Numbered from the stretch's first letter, positions 15,372 through 23,688 are shown. The stretch is DNA of 64,000 nt from a virus (IMGVR_UViG_3300013286_000010:1-64000); one strand, 5' to 3'. Numbers and translations: made by a program. The notes: generated from the sequence alone by a model not told the origin.

Positions 15372-15721
15372 ATAAAACATATATTCGAGTACGCACAGAA
15401 TTTGAAGGCTTTCATTTCTACCCAGGTGCAGGATCAATTAATCCTAAAATTGCATTCCTAGAAAAAGAACATCGTCACATGTTTAAAGTAGAAGTAAAGA
15501 TTTCAGTTGATCATCTTGACAGAGAATTAGAGTTTTTTCTAGTCAAATGGGCACTACAAGATTTCATCAAATCGGGCAATCAAAATCATAAGAGCTGCGA
15601 AATGATGGCAACAGATATTCTGCAACAACATTTAATTCCCAACTACGGATATCAAAGATACTATGAGATCACAGTTTCCGAAGATGGCGAATCGGATGGC
15701 ATTGTAGAATATATTCCCTAA
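15368..15721 (+). CDS. queD: QueD / 6-pyruvoyl-tetrahydropterin synthase-like protein
   Basis: 117 residues, the usual size. Three zinc His fit the family: one in EGFHFYPG and two in EHRHMF (usual HGH). The C-terminal ITVSEDGE strand matches the region carrying the catalytic Glu. In QueD a catalytic Cys lies four residues before HGH; here that position is Leu (FLEKEHRH), so the normal 6-carboxytetrahydropterin reaction is doubtful. It may make another pterin or use a different residue. Neighbouring dpdA and queE still argue for a 7-deazaguanine role. Confidence 0.7.
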   Translation: MNKTYIRVRTEFEGFHFYPGAGSINPKIAFLEKEHRHMFKVEVKISVDHLDRELEFFLVKWALQDFIKSGNQNHKSCEMMATDILQQHLIPNYGYQRYYEITVSEDGESDGIVEYIP

Positions 15722-15755
15722 ACTTTTTATCAACTTCCAATTAAGGAAAAACAAA

Positions 15756-15983
15756 ATGGCAAATCTTTCTGCCCATGTTCAAAAAACTCTCCGCATGAAA
15801 CCCGAAGTTACTCGGATCTTTGATGATCTTGATAACTGGTTGGACTATTGCCGGTTCAATATGATTGCATTTAATCCCAGTGATTTGTATCGCAGTCAAG
15901 AGTATCGCAACTTCCAGCGTGGACAAGAATATCTTGAACGTAAGGCTCGTCGCGAAAATCGAGCACCACGTCAGGAATATTAA
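15756..15983 (+). CDS. Small basic protein, unknown
   Basis: 75 residues with an AAGGAAA ribosome site. Helical, with several Arg near the C-terminus (YLERKARRENRAPRQEY) and an acidic/Trp centre (FDDLDNWLDYCRF). No recognised motif. Ends 1 nt before the glycosyltransferase gene, so they are likely co-expressed. Confidence 0.6.
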   Translation: MANLSAHVQKTLRMKPEVTRIFDDLDNWLDYCRFNMIAFNPSDLYRSQEYRNFQRGQEYLERKARRENRAPRQEY

Positions 15984-15984
15984 A

Positions 15985-17088
15985 ATGGCGAACGTTTTCC
16001 TAGTTGATCTGGAAAGCGTAGAAACTAGGTACACGGGACAATGGAAGTCTCATGTACCTAATCTACTTAAAAAGGCAGGACATAATGTTCAAGTTATCTG
16101 TGGCCCTGAGGATATTCCTTCTGCTACCACTCCAGGCGCTTTTCTTAATTTTGGTGGCACCAATATATATAAGTCTCGTCAAGTTGAAACCATGGGTAGG
16201 CTATTTTGTGACGGAGCCGTTCGCCCCGGCGATCACTTTGTTTTTACTGATGCTTGGCACCCTGGCATTATCAACCTAAAGTACATGAGTGAATTACTGG
16301 GTATTCCTGTAGTTACACATGGGCTTTGGCATGCTGGCAGTTATGATCCTCAAGACTTCCTAGGTCGGCTAGTTGGCAATAAGCCTTGGGTTAGACATGC
16401 AGAACAGAGTTTCTTCTATGCGTTTGATCATAACTACTTTGCTACAGAATTTCATATTGAATTATTCCATAGAGAATTACTCAACGGTGGATTTCAAACT
16501 GAAAATCCTTGGTACGAAGAAGAACTTGCAGAAATACTAAACGGCGAGTACACAAAGATTGTACGCACAGGTTGGCCCATGGAATATATGAACAGTACAT
16601 TGACCATGTACAAGAATATGCCCAAGCGTGACTTAATTCTTTTTCCACATCGCATTGCACCAGAGAAGCAAGTTGAAATATTCAGAGACTTGGCTACACA
16701 CTTACCGCAGTATGAATTTGTAGTGTGTCAGGATCAACAACTAACAAAGAATGAATACCATAATTTACTAGGTGAAGCTAATATTGTGTTTAGTGCAAAC
16801 TTGCAAGAAACACTGGGCATTAGTTGTTACGAAGGTGCATTGGTTGATGCCATTCCTATGGTACCAGATCGGTTGTCATACAGTGAAATGTATTACGATG
16901 GATTCAAGTATCCCAGTGAATGGACACAGGACTGGGACAGTTATTTGCAACATAGACAAGAGTTATGTCATCACATCGTTGTAACAATGACACACTATGA
17001 AAAGAGTCTTCCGCAATTACGCAAGCAGGCAACTGATTTAACAGAAAAGTTTTTTAGTGCAAATAAACTGTTGGAGATGATCAAATGA
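15985..17088 (+). CDS. GT-B type glycosyltransferase
   Basis: 367 residues from the ATG at 15985, immediately after the previous stop; an upstream in-frame start at 15865 would overlap that gene fully and gives a non-homologous N-terminus. GT-B features: N-terminal Rossmann start (ANVFLVDLESV), a middle strand LILFPHRIAPEKQ (LFVGRL-like), EFVVCQDQ, and the C-terminal donor site ETLGISCYEGALVDAIPMVP (E-x7-E type). Acceptor unknown: the phage's modified DNA base, a virion protein and a host glycan are all possible. Linked by ATGA to a cupin gene. Confidence 0.8.
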   Translation: MANVFLVDLESVETRYTGQWKSHVPNLLKKAGHNVQVICGPEDIPSATTPGAFLNFGGTNIYKSRQVETMGRLFCDGAVRPGDHFVFTDAWHPGIINLKYMSELLGIPVVTHGLWHAGSYDPQDFLGRLVGNKPWVRHAEQSFFYAFDHNYFATEFHIELFHRELLNGGFQTENPWYEEELAEILNGEYTKIVRTGWPMEYMNSTLTMYKNMPKRDLILFPHRIAPEKQVEIFRDLATHLPQYEFVVCQDQQLTKNEYHNLLGEANIVFSANLQETLGISCYEGALVDAIPMVPDRLSYSEMYYDGFKYPSEWTQDWDSYLQHRQELCHHIVVTMTHYEKSLPQLRKQATDLTEKFFSANKLLEMIK

Positions 17089-17546
17089 AATGGTTATTAA
17101 ACTTTTTAGAACGTGTCGGTCGTAAACGTGTTGTAATGGATAGACAAGCAAATGAACCGTATCTCGAACGCTACTATATTTTTCTTAAGGATCGAAAGCA
17201 TTTCCCCTTTAATGTGTTCATTCACAAGTTTCTTAAGTCAGACCCCGACGATGTGCATGATCATCCATGGCCTTACGCTACGCTTATCTTGAAAGGCGGT
17301 TATTACGAATGGACTCCGTTGTTTGATGGAAAAGGAAAGAAGATTGCAGAAACCTGCACATGGCGCGGACCTGGACATTTCCGTATTTCAAGTGCCAGTA
17401 GCTATCATCGAATTGAGCTCGATCCTGCTGTAGAGTGTTGGACTATGTTTATGCCCGGACCACAAAAACGTGAATGGGGTTTCCTTGTCAATAACAAGTG
17501 GATTCACAACGATGTTTATCTAACACAGCGAGCGACTCATGAATGA
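17085..17546 (+). CDS. Cupin-fold protein
   Basis: 153 residues. HDHPWPYATLILKGGYYE resembles cupin motif 1 (HxH...G), and SSYHRIEL in the C-terminal half matches motif 2 with its metal His. Cupins of this size are often sugar isomerases or small dioxygenases; the substrate is not evident. ATGA coupling to the glycosyltransferase suggests a shared pathway. Overlaps the MazG-like gene by 8 nt. Confidence 0.65.
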   Translation: MKWLLNFLERVGRKRVVMDRQANEPYLERYYIFLKDRKHFPFNVFIHKFLKSDPDDVHDHPWPYATLILKGGYYEWTPLFDGKGKKIAETCTWRGPGHFRISSASSYHRIELDPAVECWTMFMPGPQKREWGFLVNNKWIHNDVYLTQRATHE

Positions 17547-17814
17547 TAAAATCAAAGAAGCGATGGGCATTTTACAAGAAGAATGTGCTGAAGTTATTGT
17601 AGAGGTTAGTAAGTGTAATAGATTTGGTATCAATTCTCTACACTACAAAGCAGGCCTAGCACATAACAAGATGCTAGAAATTGAAGTCGGCGATGTTCTT
17701 GCAATGGTTGATATTTTAATCGAGCAAGGTGTATTAGATACACAAGCATTAGATAGTGCCAAAGCTGCAAAAAGAGAAAAATTAAAAGTTTGGTCAACTA
17801 TCTTTACAGATTAA
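17539..17814 (+). CDS. mazG: MazG-like nucleotide pyrophosphohydrolase
   Basis: 91 residues. EECAEVIVEVSKC and EIEVGDVLAMVDIL give the EExxE...ExxD metal site of the all-alpha NTP pyrophosphatases. These hydrolyse NTPs or dNTPs to monophosphates; in phages MazG is proposed to adjust nucleotide pools or ppGpp. Its 3' end overlaps the opposing radical SAM gene by 11 nt. Confidence 0.8.
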   Translation: MNDKIKEAMGILQEECAEVIVEVSKCNRFGINSLHYKAGLAHNKMLEIEVGDVLAMVDILIEQGVLDTQALDSAKAAKREKLKVWSTIFTD

Positions 17815-18670
17815 ACTTTGTAATTTGTTGATCGCTTATTGATATACAAGAAATCATTCCGCACTTTTGAGGTTGAGAAGGTGGCGTCCATCCAGAATTC
17901 CAGATATTTCCTAGAGAAATATTGTTACAATTACTACCCGATACCCAACCTAAATGCCCAATAACCAATGATTCAATTCCTGCATTACACATCTGTCCTG
18001 TAAAACTAGGATTAGAATTATATGTGTCTTGATATCGATCATTCCAGCTTTTGTGTGTAACTTCATGCTCGATAACAAGTTCAGGATCTCTACCTTGCAT
18101 AATTGCTAGTTGTTTCGGAGTATAGTTAAATGATCCTGCCATAGGATCTGCATCAATGTTTAATGTAGCTTTACTCACAACAATGCCTTTAGTTTTTTCT
18201 ATCTCAAGTGCCCGATTCAAATCTTTGTCAAAGTGGTCGGGTCTCATAGGAACAATAACTCCAAGTCCCTTATTATTCTTCTGGAATGTATCTATAATAT
18301 AATTGATTAATGCAGGTTGTTGCCAATAATGATATGTAAGACATAAGTGATCTACATAAGGTTCAATTGCCCACCAATCCATCCATAGCTTTCCGCCATT
18401 AGTATGAAGCGTTAACCAATTACCATTCTCTCTACAAAGTTTTAACAATGAGGGGAAGTAATCGTTATCTAAAGGTTCTCCACCATTGAAAGTCCATTCG
18501 ATTGTTCTGCCCATTTTACCGTAGCCATCAATTAGGAGTTGAGCTATCCGTTTATATTCTTCAATGTCCCTAGGTTCTTCACCACCACGCAATGATACTG
18601 GACAGTAACTACATTCCGATTTACAATAGTTGTTTAAACTCCAAGACACTTTGGTTTTTAAATTGTTCAT
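17804..18670 (-). CDS. Radical SAM enzyme with SPASM-like C-terminus
   Basis: 288 residues from MNNLKTKVSW; an ORF start 57 nt further upstream would cross the queE promoter and is rejected. The cluster motif CKSECSYC (CX3CX2C) binds the SAM 4Fe-4S cluster; FNGGEP is the SAM-binding GGE motif. C-terminal cysteines (QMCNAG, GSNCNN, QKCGMISC) suggest an auxiliary cluster as in SPASM/twitch proteins, which often modify peptides. It is the only minus-strand gene between 0 and 27 kb, convergent with mazG and divergent from queE, and looks like a separate insertion. Substrate unknown. Confidence 0.8.
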   Translation of the reverse strand: MNNLKTKVSWSLNNYCKSECSYCPVSLRGGEEPRDIEEYKRIAQLLIDGYGKMGRTIEWTFNGGEPLDNDYFPSLLKLCRENGNWLTLHTNGGKLWMDWWAIEPYVDHLCLTYHYWQQPALINYIIDTFQKNNKGLGVIVPMRPDHFDKDLNRALEIEKTKGIVVSKATLNIDADPMAGSFNYTPKQLAIMQGRDPELVIEHEVTHKSWNDRYQDTYNSNPSFTGQMCNAGIESLVIGHLGWVSGSNCNNISLGNIWNSGWTPPSQPQKCGMISCISISDQQITKFNL

Positions 18671-18675
18671 ATGTA

Positions 18676-18704
18676 TTGACAAGCCTAAATAAACTCTATA
18701 TACT
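18676..18704 (+). promoter_or_regulatory. Sigma70-type promoter for queE
   Basis: TTGACA (18676-18681), 17 nt, TATACT (18699-18704), 22 nt before the ATG with AAGGA between. It occupies the divergent gap between the radical SAM gene and queE. Confidence 0.85.
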
Positions 18705-18725
18705 ATACTTATCTCAAGGATTAAC

Positions 18726-19586
18726 ATGAAAATAAAAGTATCCGAATTATTCTATTCCATTCAAGGTGAAGGTCGCTTTATGGGCGTCCCTAGTGTGTTC
18801 TTAAGAACATATGGCTGCAACTTCACCTGTCAAGGTTTTGGTATGCCACGCGGCACATTGAGCACAGAAGCAGACAAGGTTGCAGTAATGCATGCCATGC
18901 ATCCATTTAAAGATTATAAAGAACTACCACTTGTCGGCACAGGGTGTGACAGTTATGCAAGTTGGCATCCAGACTTTAAAGAATTAAGTCCAATGGTAGA
19001 AGTCGACGGACTTGCAAAGAACATAGTAGGTACATTGCCTTTTAAAGAATGGCGTGATGAACATCTTGTCATTACAGGTGGCGAGCCATTGTTAGGGTGG
19101 CAACGGGCATATCCAGAATTATTAGATCAGCCTTGCATGACGAACTTAAAAGAAATTACTTTTGAGACAAACGGAACAATGCGTCTGACCAAAGACTTTA
19201 GACAATATCTACTTAACTGGACATTGGGCAATAAGTCAAGAGGTCGAGATGCACTTACATTTTCCATCAGTACTAAACTGCCGTCGAGTGGTGAAGCATG
19301 GGAAGATGCTATCAAGCCGGAAGTGGTATTAACATACGAAGATGTCGGACACGCATATCTCAAGTTTGTTGTAGCAACAGAACAAGATATCGAAGATGCA
19401 TTAAAGGCAACACAACAATATCGTGATGCTGGATTCAAAGGTAATGTCTACTTAATGCCGGTCGGCGGCGTTGAAAGTGTATACAGCGTTAATAACAAAA
19501 CTGTTGCATTAGCTGCAATGAAACATGGTCTCCGTTATAGTGATCGTTTGCAGGTGCCGTTGTTTAAAAATGAGTGGGGAACTTAA
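18726..19586 (+). CDS. queE: QueE-like 7-carboxy-7-deazaguanine synthase
   Basis: 286 residues. N-terminus VSELFYSIQGEGRFMGVPSV is the QueE signature, with LRTYGCNFTC following and VITGGEPLL as the SAM-binding motif. QueE makes 7-carboxy-7-deazaguanine from 6-carboxytetrahydropterin. The cluster cysteines are unusual: CNFTC supplies the first two, but the expected third Cys two residues on is missing. A later GCDSYASWH, matching the usual CDTxYAW, comes after 38 residues, giving CX3CX38C. E. coli QueE has no such insert. It starts behind its own sigma70-type promoter and leads the operon with RNase H. Confidence 0.88.
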   Translation: MKIKVSELFYSIQGEGRFMGVPSVFLRTYGCNFTCQGFGMPRGTLSTEADKVAVMHAMHPFKDYKELPLVGTGCDSYASWHPDFKELSPMVEVDGLAKNIVGTLPFKEWRDEHLVITGGEPLLGWQRAYPELLDQPCMTNLKEITFETNGTMRLTKDFRQYLLNWTLGNKSRGRDALTFSISTKLPSSGEAWEDAIKPEVVLTYEDVGHAYLKFVVATEQDIEDALKATQQYRDAGFKGNVYLMPVGGVESVYSVNNKTVALAAMKHGLRYSDRLQVPLFKNEWGT

Positions 19587-20044
19587 TGAAAAACTTTTTT
19601 AAAAAGATAACCGGACTAGCTGCTATAGAAGAAGCCAAAGTTAAGGCAATTGCAGAAGCAGAAAAGATTAAATCAGATGCCAAAGAAGCAGCAGTTAAAG
19701 CAGTAAAAGTAGCCGAACAAGCAAAAGAAGAAGCTCGCATTGCCGCCCTATCTCCAAAAGAAGCAGCAACTGAAAAGAAAGAGCCATACATTATGGTTCT
19801 TAACACACATGTTAATATGGACAATGTGCGTAATGGATTCTTTGAGCTTGACTGGAACGAGTACTTTGTGTTACAGTTAAAGAGTGCTGGATACACAGGC
19901 GAATCAGACGAGGCTGTTGTAGATCAATGGTTCAGCGAGCTTTGCCGAAATGTCGGCGCCGAAGAAGGCGTCAACATGGACCGTAGAGGCAGTGGATTTA
20001 TCAGCGTAAATAATTTAGGTAACGGAAAGTCAGAGGTTTCTTAA
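19586..20044 (+). CDS. Coiled-coil protein of unknown function
   Basis: 152 residues from the ATG at 19586 (TAATG with queE; GGGGA ribosome site), preferred to a GTG at 19574. Residues ~15-65 are an Ala/Lys/Glu heptad-rich helix (coiled coil). The C-terminal half (NTHVNMDNVRNGFFELDW) is a small globular block. It is TAATG-coupled to RNase H, so a replication-linked role is possible but not shown. Confidence 0.6.
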   Translation: MKNFFKKITGLAAIEEAKVKAIAEAEKIKSDAKEAAVKAVKVAEQAKEEARIAALSPKEAATEKKEPYIMVLNTHVNMDNVRNGFFELDWNEYFVLQLKSAGYTGESDEAVVDQWFSELCRNVGAEEGVNMDRRGSGFISVNNLGNGKSEVS

Positions 20045-21036
20045 TGTCAAAGACATATATTCTCGTAGATACTGCAAATACTTTCTTTCGGGCACGTCAT
20101 GTTATTCGTGGTAGCTTGGAAGACAAAGTTGGTATGAGCTTACAAACAGTGTTTATGAGTGTGCGTAAGGCATGGCGTGAATTTAAAGGCGATCATGTTA
20201 TCTTCTTTTTGGAGGGGCGTAGCTGGCGCAAAGATTACTATGCTCCTTACAAGCGCCAACGCACAGAAGCTCGTGCGGCACAGAGTCCTCGAGAAGCGGA
20301 AGAAGATCGTGTATTTTGGGAAACGTTTGATCAGTTTAAAGAGTTTATCACTGCAAAGACCAATGCCACAGTATTGCAACATCCACAATTAGAAGCTGAT
20401 GATTTGATTGCAGGTTGGATACAAAGTCATCCAGAAGACAGCCATGTTATTATCTCAACAGATGGCGACTTCGCACAATTGATTGCACCTAATGTGAAAC
20501 AATACAATGGTGTAATGCAGATTACAACAACACATCTAGGATACTTTGATGAAAAAGGTAAGTATGTCGTTGATAAGAAAACTGGATTGCCAAAAGGGCC
20601 GCCGGAGCCTGAATGGCTACTATTCGAAAAGTGTATGCGTGGCGACACCTCCGACAACATCTTTAGTGCATATCCGGGAGTACGTGAGAAAGGGACAAAG
20701 AATAAAGTTGGTCTCCGTGATGCGTTTGCCGATAGAGCGTCCAAAGGATATTCTTGGAACAACATGATGTTGCAACGTTGGACCGACCACGAAGGTGTCG
20801 AACATCGTGTGCTGGATGATTACTTCCGCAATGTAAAACTCTGTGATCTAACTGCTCAACCAGCCGATATTCGTACACTTATCAACGAAACAATCGAAAG
20901 TGCAACTACAGCCGATAAGAATATTTCACAAGTTGGTATCCGTTTGTTAAAACTTTGTTCAGAATTTGACCTAGTAAAGATTAGCGAACAGATACAGAGC
21001 TACGCAGAACCGCTTAACGCAAGGTATATTAAATGA
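20044..21036 (+). CDS. rnh: RNase H / 5'-3' flap exonuclease
   Basis: 330 residues (T4 Rnh is 305). FEN-family acidic residues are in ILVDTANTFFRA, FLEGRSWRKDYY...YKRQR, EADDLIAGW, STDGDFAQL and RGDTSDNIF. The enzyme removes RNA primers and some adjacent DNA from lagging-strand fragments. Overlaps the next gene by ATGA. Confidence 0.92.
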   Translation: MSKTYILVDTANTFFRARHVIRGSLEDKVGMSLQTVFMSVRKAWREFKGDHVIFFLEGRSWRKDYYAPYKRQRTEARAAQSPREAEEDRVFWETFDQFKEFITAKTNATVLQHPQLEADDLIAGWIQSHPEDSHVIISTDGDFAQLIAPNVKQYNGVMQITTTHLGYFDEKGKYVVDKKTGLPKGPPEPEWLLFEKCMRGDTSDNIFSAYPGVREKGTKNKVGLRDAFADRASKGYSWNNMMLQRWTDHEGVEHRVLDDYFRNVKLCDLTAQPADIRTLINETIESATTADKNISQVGIRLLKLCSEFDLVKISEQIQSYAEPLNARYIK

Positions 21037-21515
21037 TCTCAACAGCCAAGGTATTGATTCCAAATAAAGAATGGTTGGTCCGCGACGAAAGTCGTAAAAT
21101 TGGTAGCATTGCCAAAGGTAAACAAGGCTATAGTTTCTTACATAAAGGAAATCAAATAGATTTTAAAAATCTAGCAGATATCAAAGCTCAATTTGGTATT
21201 GCGATATTTGAAGAAGGTATTAAGAAGGTTAAAAAAGATACCGCAGAAGGTAAGAACTACTATATCTATGACTTTCCTTGCAGTAGCAAACCCTACGAAT
21301 CTGTTTATAGCGTTAAAAAGAAACTGCCGTTGTATGCCAAAAGTGCCAAAAGTAAAAGTCAATATTGTGCAGGACATTACATTATACAATTCCGTAAAGG
21401 TTGGGTAAAAAGTTTCTGTCCAAAATTGATTACATTAGAACGATATCCTTATCAAGGACCGTTTAAAACAGAAACAGAAATGAAAACTGCATTAAATAAT
21501 GTGAATAAATTATGA
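21033..21515 (+). CDS. Conserved phage protein, unknown
   Basis: 160 residues, basic. Recognisable blocks are YDFPCSSKPYESVY, KKLPLYAKSAKSKSQYCAGHYII and WVKSFCPKLITLERYPYQGP, with three Cys that might bind metal. No known catalytic motif. Coupled on both sides by ATGA overlaps within the RNase H operon, which suggests a nucleic-acid role. Confidence 0.65.
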   Translation: MISTAKVLIPNKEWLVRDESRKIGSIAKGKQGYSFLHKGNQIDFKNLADIKAQFGIAIFEEGIKKVKKDTAEGKNYYIYDFPCSSKPYESVYSVKKKLPLYAKSAKSKSQYCAGHYIIQFRKGWVKSFCPKLITLERYPYQGPFKTETEMKTALNNVNKL

Positions 21516-21733
21516 AACAACTTAACACATTACCAATTGAAGACTTTCTAGACAAGACCCGTATTGCAATTAAGTCAAATCAAAAGAATCTTACACTAAC
21601 TATCAAAGAAGCTACCGATCTTCAAAATAGTTTGAGTGTGGTTATGACTAGATTAGCAGGGGAGCTGGATCAAATGGCTGCAACTGCACAACCTAGCACT
21701 GTAGAAATTAAGATGGATGGTGGCACATTCTAA
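21512..21733 (+). CDS. Small helical protein, unknown
   Basis: 73 residues, predicted mostly alpha-helical (LTLTIKEATDLQNSLSVVMTRLAGEL), then a short VEIKMDGGTF end. No motif. Last member of the ATGA-linked chain from RNase H. Confidence 0.6.
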   Translation: MKQLNTLPIEDFLDKTRIAIKSNQKNLTLTIKEATDLQNSLSVVMTRLAGELDQMAATAQPSTVEIKMDGGTF

Positions 21734-21777
21734 TTAAACCTGCTAAATATATACGCACTTTTCGGAGAGATGTATAT

Positions 21778-22077
21778 ATGAGTAGGCCAAAACCCAAAGT
21801 CTTATTAGAGGTAACTAGTAAAAAGACTTATAAAACAGAACAAGTTCTAGAAGCTGATGCTATCTGGGCAGTATTCTATCAGGATAAACCTATCAATCTG
21901 AAAACAAGTAGTCTTGTAGCACAGCAATTAGGTCCAAAATATAAGAAAGTTAGTTTCTCAAATAGCGGACATGCAATTAATCTTGCCGAAAAGCTCAATA
22001 AGCAATTCAATACTACAGAATTTGCTGTTTTTAAATTGGTAACTGGAGATAAGTTAACCAATGAATCAAAAGACTGA
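21778..22077 (+). CDS. Conserved small protein, unknown
   Basis: 99 residues with a GGAGAG site ahead of the ATG. Contains ADAIWAVFYQDKPINLKT and GPKYKKVSFSNSGHAINLAEKLN, a compact alpha/beta-looking protein without a catalytic signature. Overlaps the next gene by 17 nt. Confidence 0.6.
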   Translation: MSRPKPKVLLEVTSKKTYKTEQVLEADAIWAVFYQDKPINLKTSSLVAQQLGPKYKKVSFSNSGHAINLAEKLNKQFNTTEFAVFKLVTGDKLTNESKD

Positions 22078-22438
22078 CATAACCAAATACGTAGCAGAGC
22101 AATCTAATCTTTCTACGGACGACAAATCCATTAGAAAACTTATTTCCCAATGGTGGATCAATCCTCGCCAAAAGGTCAAGGGCGGGTTGAGACTATCCGA
22201 CGATGGGTTTGCCAGACTAACTACTCAATTCAAATCCTATAAAGTTAAGTTTGATGAGCCCGTAGACTACACGAATCAACTGATTATCCGTTTGGATAAC
22301 TTCATAGACTGTCCTTGGTATCTTACCAAAAAGGAAATTTATGTTTTTAACGACAAAATGGCTGTGCAATTAGTGTTGTTTTCTGGTAACATTGCAAAAT
22401 TTAGCACTGCAAAGGCAAAAAGTCTAAAATCTGCTTGA
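22061..22438 (+). CDS. Conserved small protein, unknown
   Basis: 125 residues. Blocks WWINPRQKVKGGLRLSDDGF and IDCPWYLTKKEIYVF, then KMAVQLVLFSGNI, look conserved. Cys/Trp content is notable but no function can be assigned. The stop overlaps the strong promoter of the ATPase gene. Confidence 0.6.
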   Translation: MNQKTDITKYVAEQSNLSTDDKSIRKLISQWWINPRQKVKGGLRLSDDGFARLTTQFKSYKVKFDEPVDYTNQLIIRLDNFIDCPWYLTKKEIYVFNDKMAVQLVLFSGNIAKFSTAKAKSLKSA

Positions 22439-22463
22439 CATAGACACTGTTTCCGTGTATAAT
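22435..22463 (+). promoter_or_regulatory. Consensus sigma70 promoter
   Basis: TTGACA (22435-22440), 17 nt, TATAAT (22458-22463): a full match to the bacterial consensus. It drives the MoxR-like ATPase, with a leader of about 55 nt. Confidence 0.92.
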
Positions 22464-22525
22464 TAATACATACTGAAGCACAAGGCAGTCAGTATTTAAA
22501 TTAACCCAAACACTGAAAGTTTAAA

Positions 22526-23605
22526 ATGGCAGAACAAATTAGTTCAAACCGCACAGTTACACCCAACGAAGCTAAACGCTCAATTCGTAAGTGTGTTAAA
22601 ATCCAGCGTCCTATCTTTATGTGGGGCCCTCCCGGTATCGGTAAGTCCGATATCGTTAAACAAATCGGCGATGAACAAGGTCGTGAAGTTATCGACGTTC
22701 GCCTGTCACTGTGGGAACCCACTGACATTAAAGGTATTCCATATTACAATAGTACCGAAAACACAATGACATGGGCTCCTCCTGCTGAATTGCCCACAGA
22801 TCCAGAGTCTACTGCTATCTTGTTCTTGGATGAGTTGAACTCTGCGGCTCCTGCTACACAGGCAGCGGCTTTTCAATTGGTGTTAAACCGTAAAGTTGGC
22901 ACATATTCATTGCCAAAGGGTGTTTCAATTGTTGCCGCAGGTAACCGTGAAACTGACAAGGGTGTTACTTATCGTATGCCTGCTCCGCTGGCTAACCGTT
23001 TTGTTCACTTGGAACTGAAAACTGACTACGAAGATTGGTTGCAGTGGGCTACTAATAACCATGTGCATGAGCAGGTTGTAGGTTATGTTGGCTTTGCCAA
23101 ACAAGACTTGTACGATTTTGATCCAAAGTCTAGCTCACGTGCATTTGCTACTCCGCGTAGCTGGTCTTTCGTTAGCGAATTGTTGTCAGACGACGACTTG
23201 GATGAAGGCACATTGACTGACTTGGTGTCAGGTGCAGTTGGCGAAGGCTTGGCATGTAAGTTTATGGCACACCGTAAAGTGGCAAAACAAATGCCTAAAC
23301 CCGAAGACATCCTGTCTGGCAAGGTTAAGAAGTCCGATATCAAAGAGATCTCTGCAATGTATTCTTTGACTGTGTCACTATGCTACGAACTTCAAGGCGC
23401 TGACCAGAAGAAAGTTAAAGGTTGGGATGCTATGGCAGACAACTTCTTTGGCTTTATGATGGATAATTTCCCAACTGAATTGGTTGTTATGGGTGCAAAG
23501 GTTGCGTTGACTAACTATCAACTGCCATTTGATGCTAGTAAGATGCAGAACTTTGATCGGTTCCATGCAAAATACGGCAAGTACATTATCCAAGCAATGG
23601 AATAA
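22526..23605 (+). CDS. MoxR-like AAA+ ATPase
   Basis: 359 residues. Walker A GPPGIGKSDIVKQ, Walker B AILFLDELNSA, sensor-1 region IVAAGNRETD, and PAPLANRFVHLEL. MoxR/CobS-type ATPases work with a VWA-domain partner to remodel or insert metal into target proteins. The VWA protein is the next gene, as in bacterial pairs. In phage genomes such genes are often labelled cobaltochelatase-like, but no chelatase role is implied. Read from a consensus promoter and closed by an intrinsic terminator. Confidence 0.85.
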   Translation: MAEQISSNRTVTPNEAKRSIRKCVKIQRPIFMWGPPGIGKSDIVKQIGDEQGREVIDVRLSLWEPTDIKGIPYYNSTENTMTWAPPAELPTDPESTAILFLDELNSAAPATQAAAFQLVLNRKVGTYSLPKGVSIVAAGNRETDKGVTYRMPAPLANRFVHLELKTDYEDWLQWATNNHVHEQVVGYVGFAKQDLYDFDPKSSSRAFATPRSWSFVSELLSDDDLDEGTLTDLVSGAVGEGLACKFMAHRKVAKQMPKPEDILSGKVKKSDIKEISAMYSLTVSLCYELQGADQKKVKGWDAMADNFFGFMMDNFPTELVVMGAKVALTNYQLPFDASKMQNFDRFHAKYGKYIIQAME

Positions 23606-23609
23606 AACT

Positions 23610-23629
23610 GGCCCGCAAGGGCCTTTTTT
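23610..23629 (+). terminator. Rho-independent terminator
   Basis: GGCCC (23610-23614), GCAA loop, GGGCC (23619-23623), then six T. A compact GC stem with tetraloop directly after the ATPase stop codon. Confidence 0.9.
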
Positions 23630-23688
23630 ACTCGCATTTTTTCTAATTTGAATGTATAATTGTATATATACACTAGTAAAGGACCGAT

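Noticed and set aside
15865-15984. Longer start for the glycosyltransferase
   Set aside because: It overlaps the preceding gene completely; the ATG at 15985 follows that gene's stop and begins with a normal Rossmann strand.
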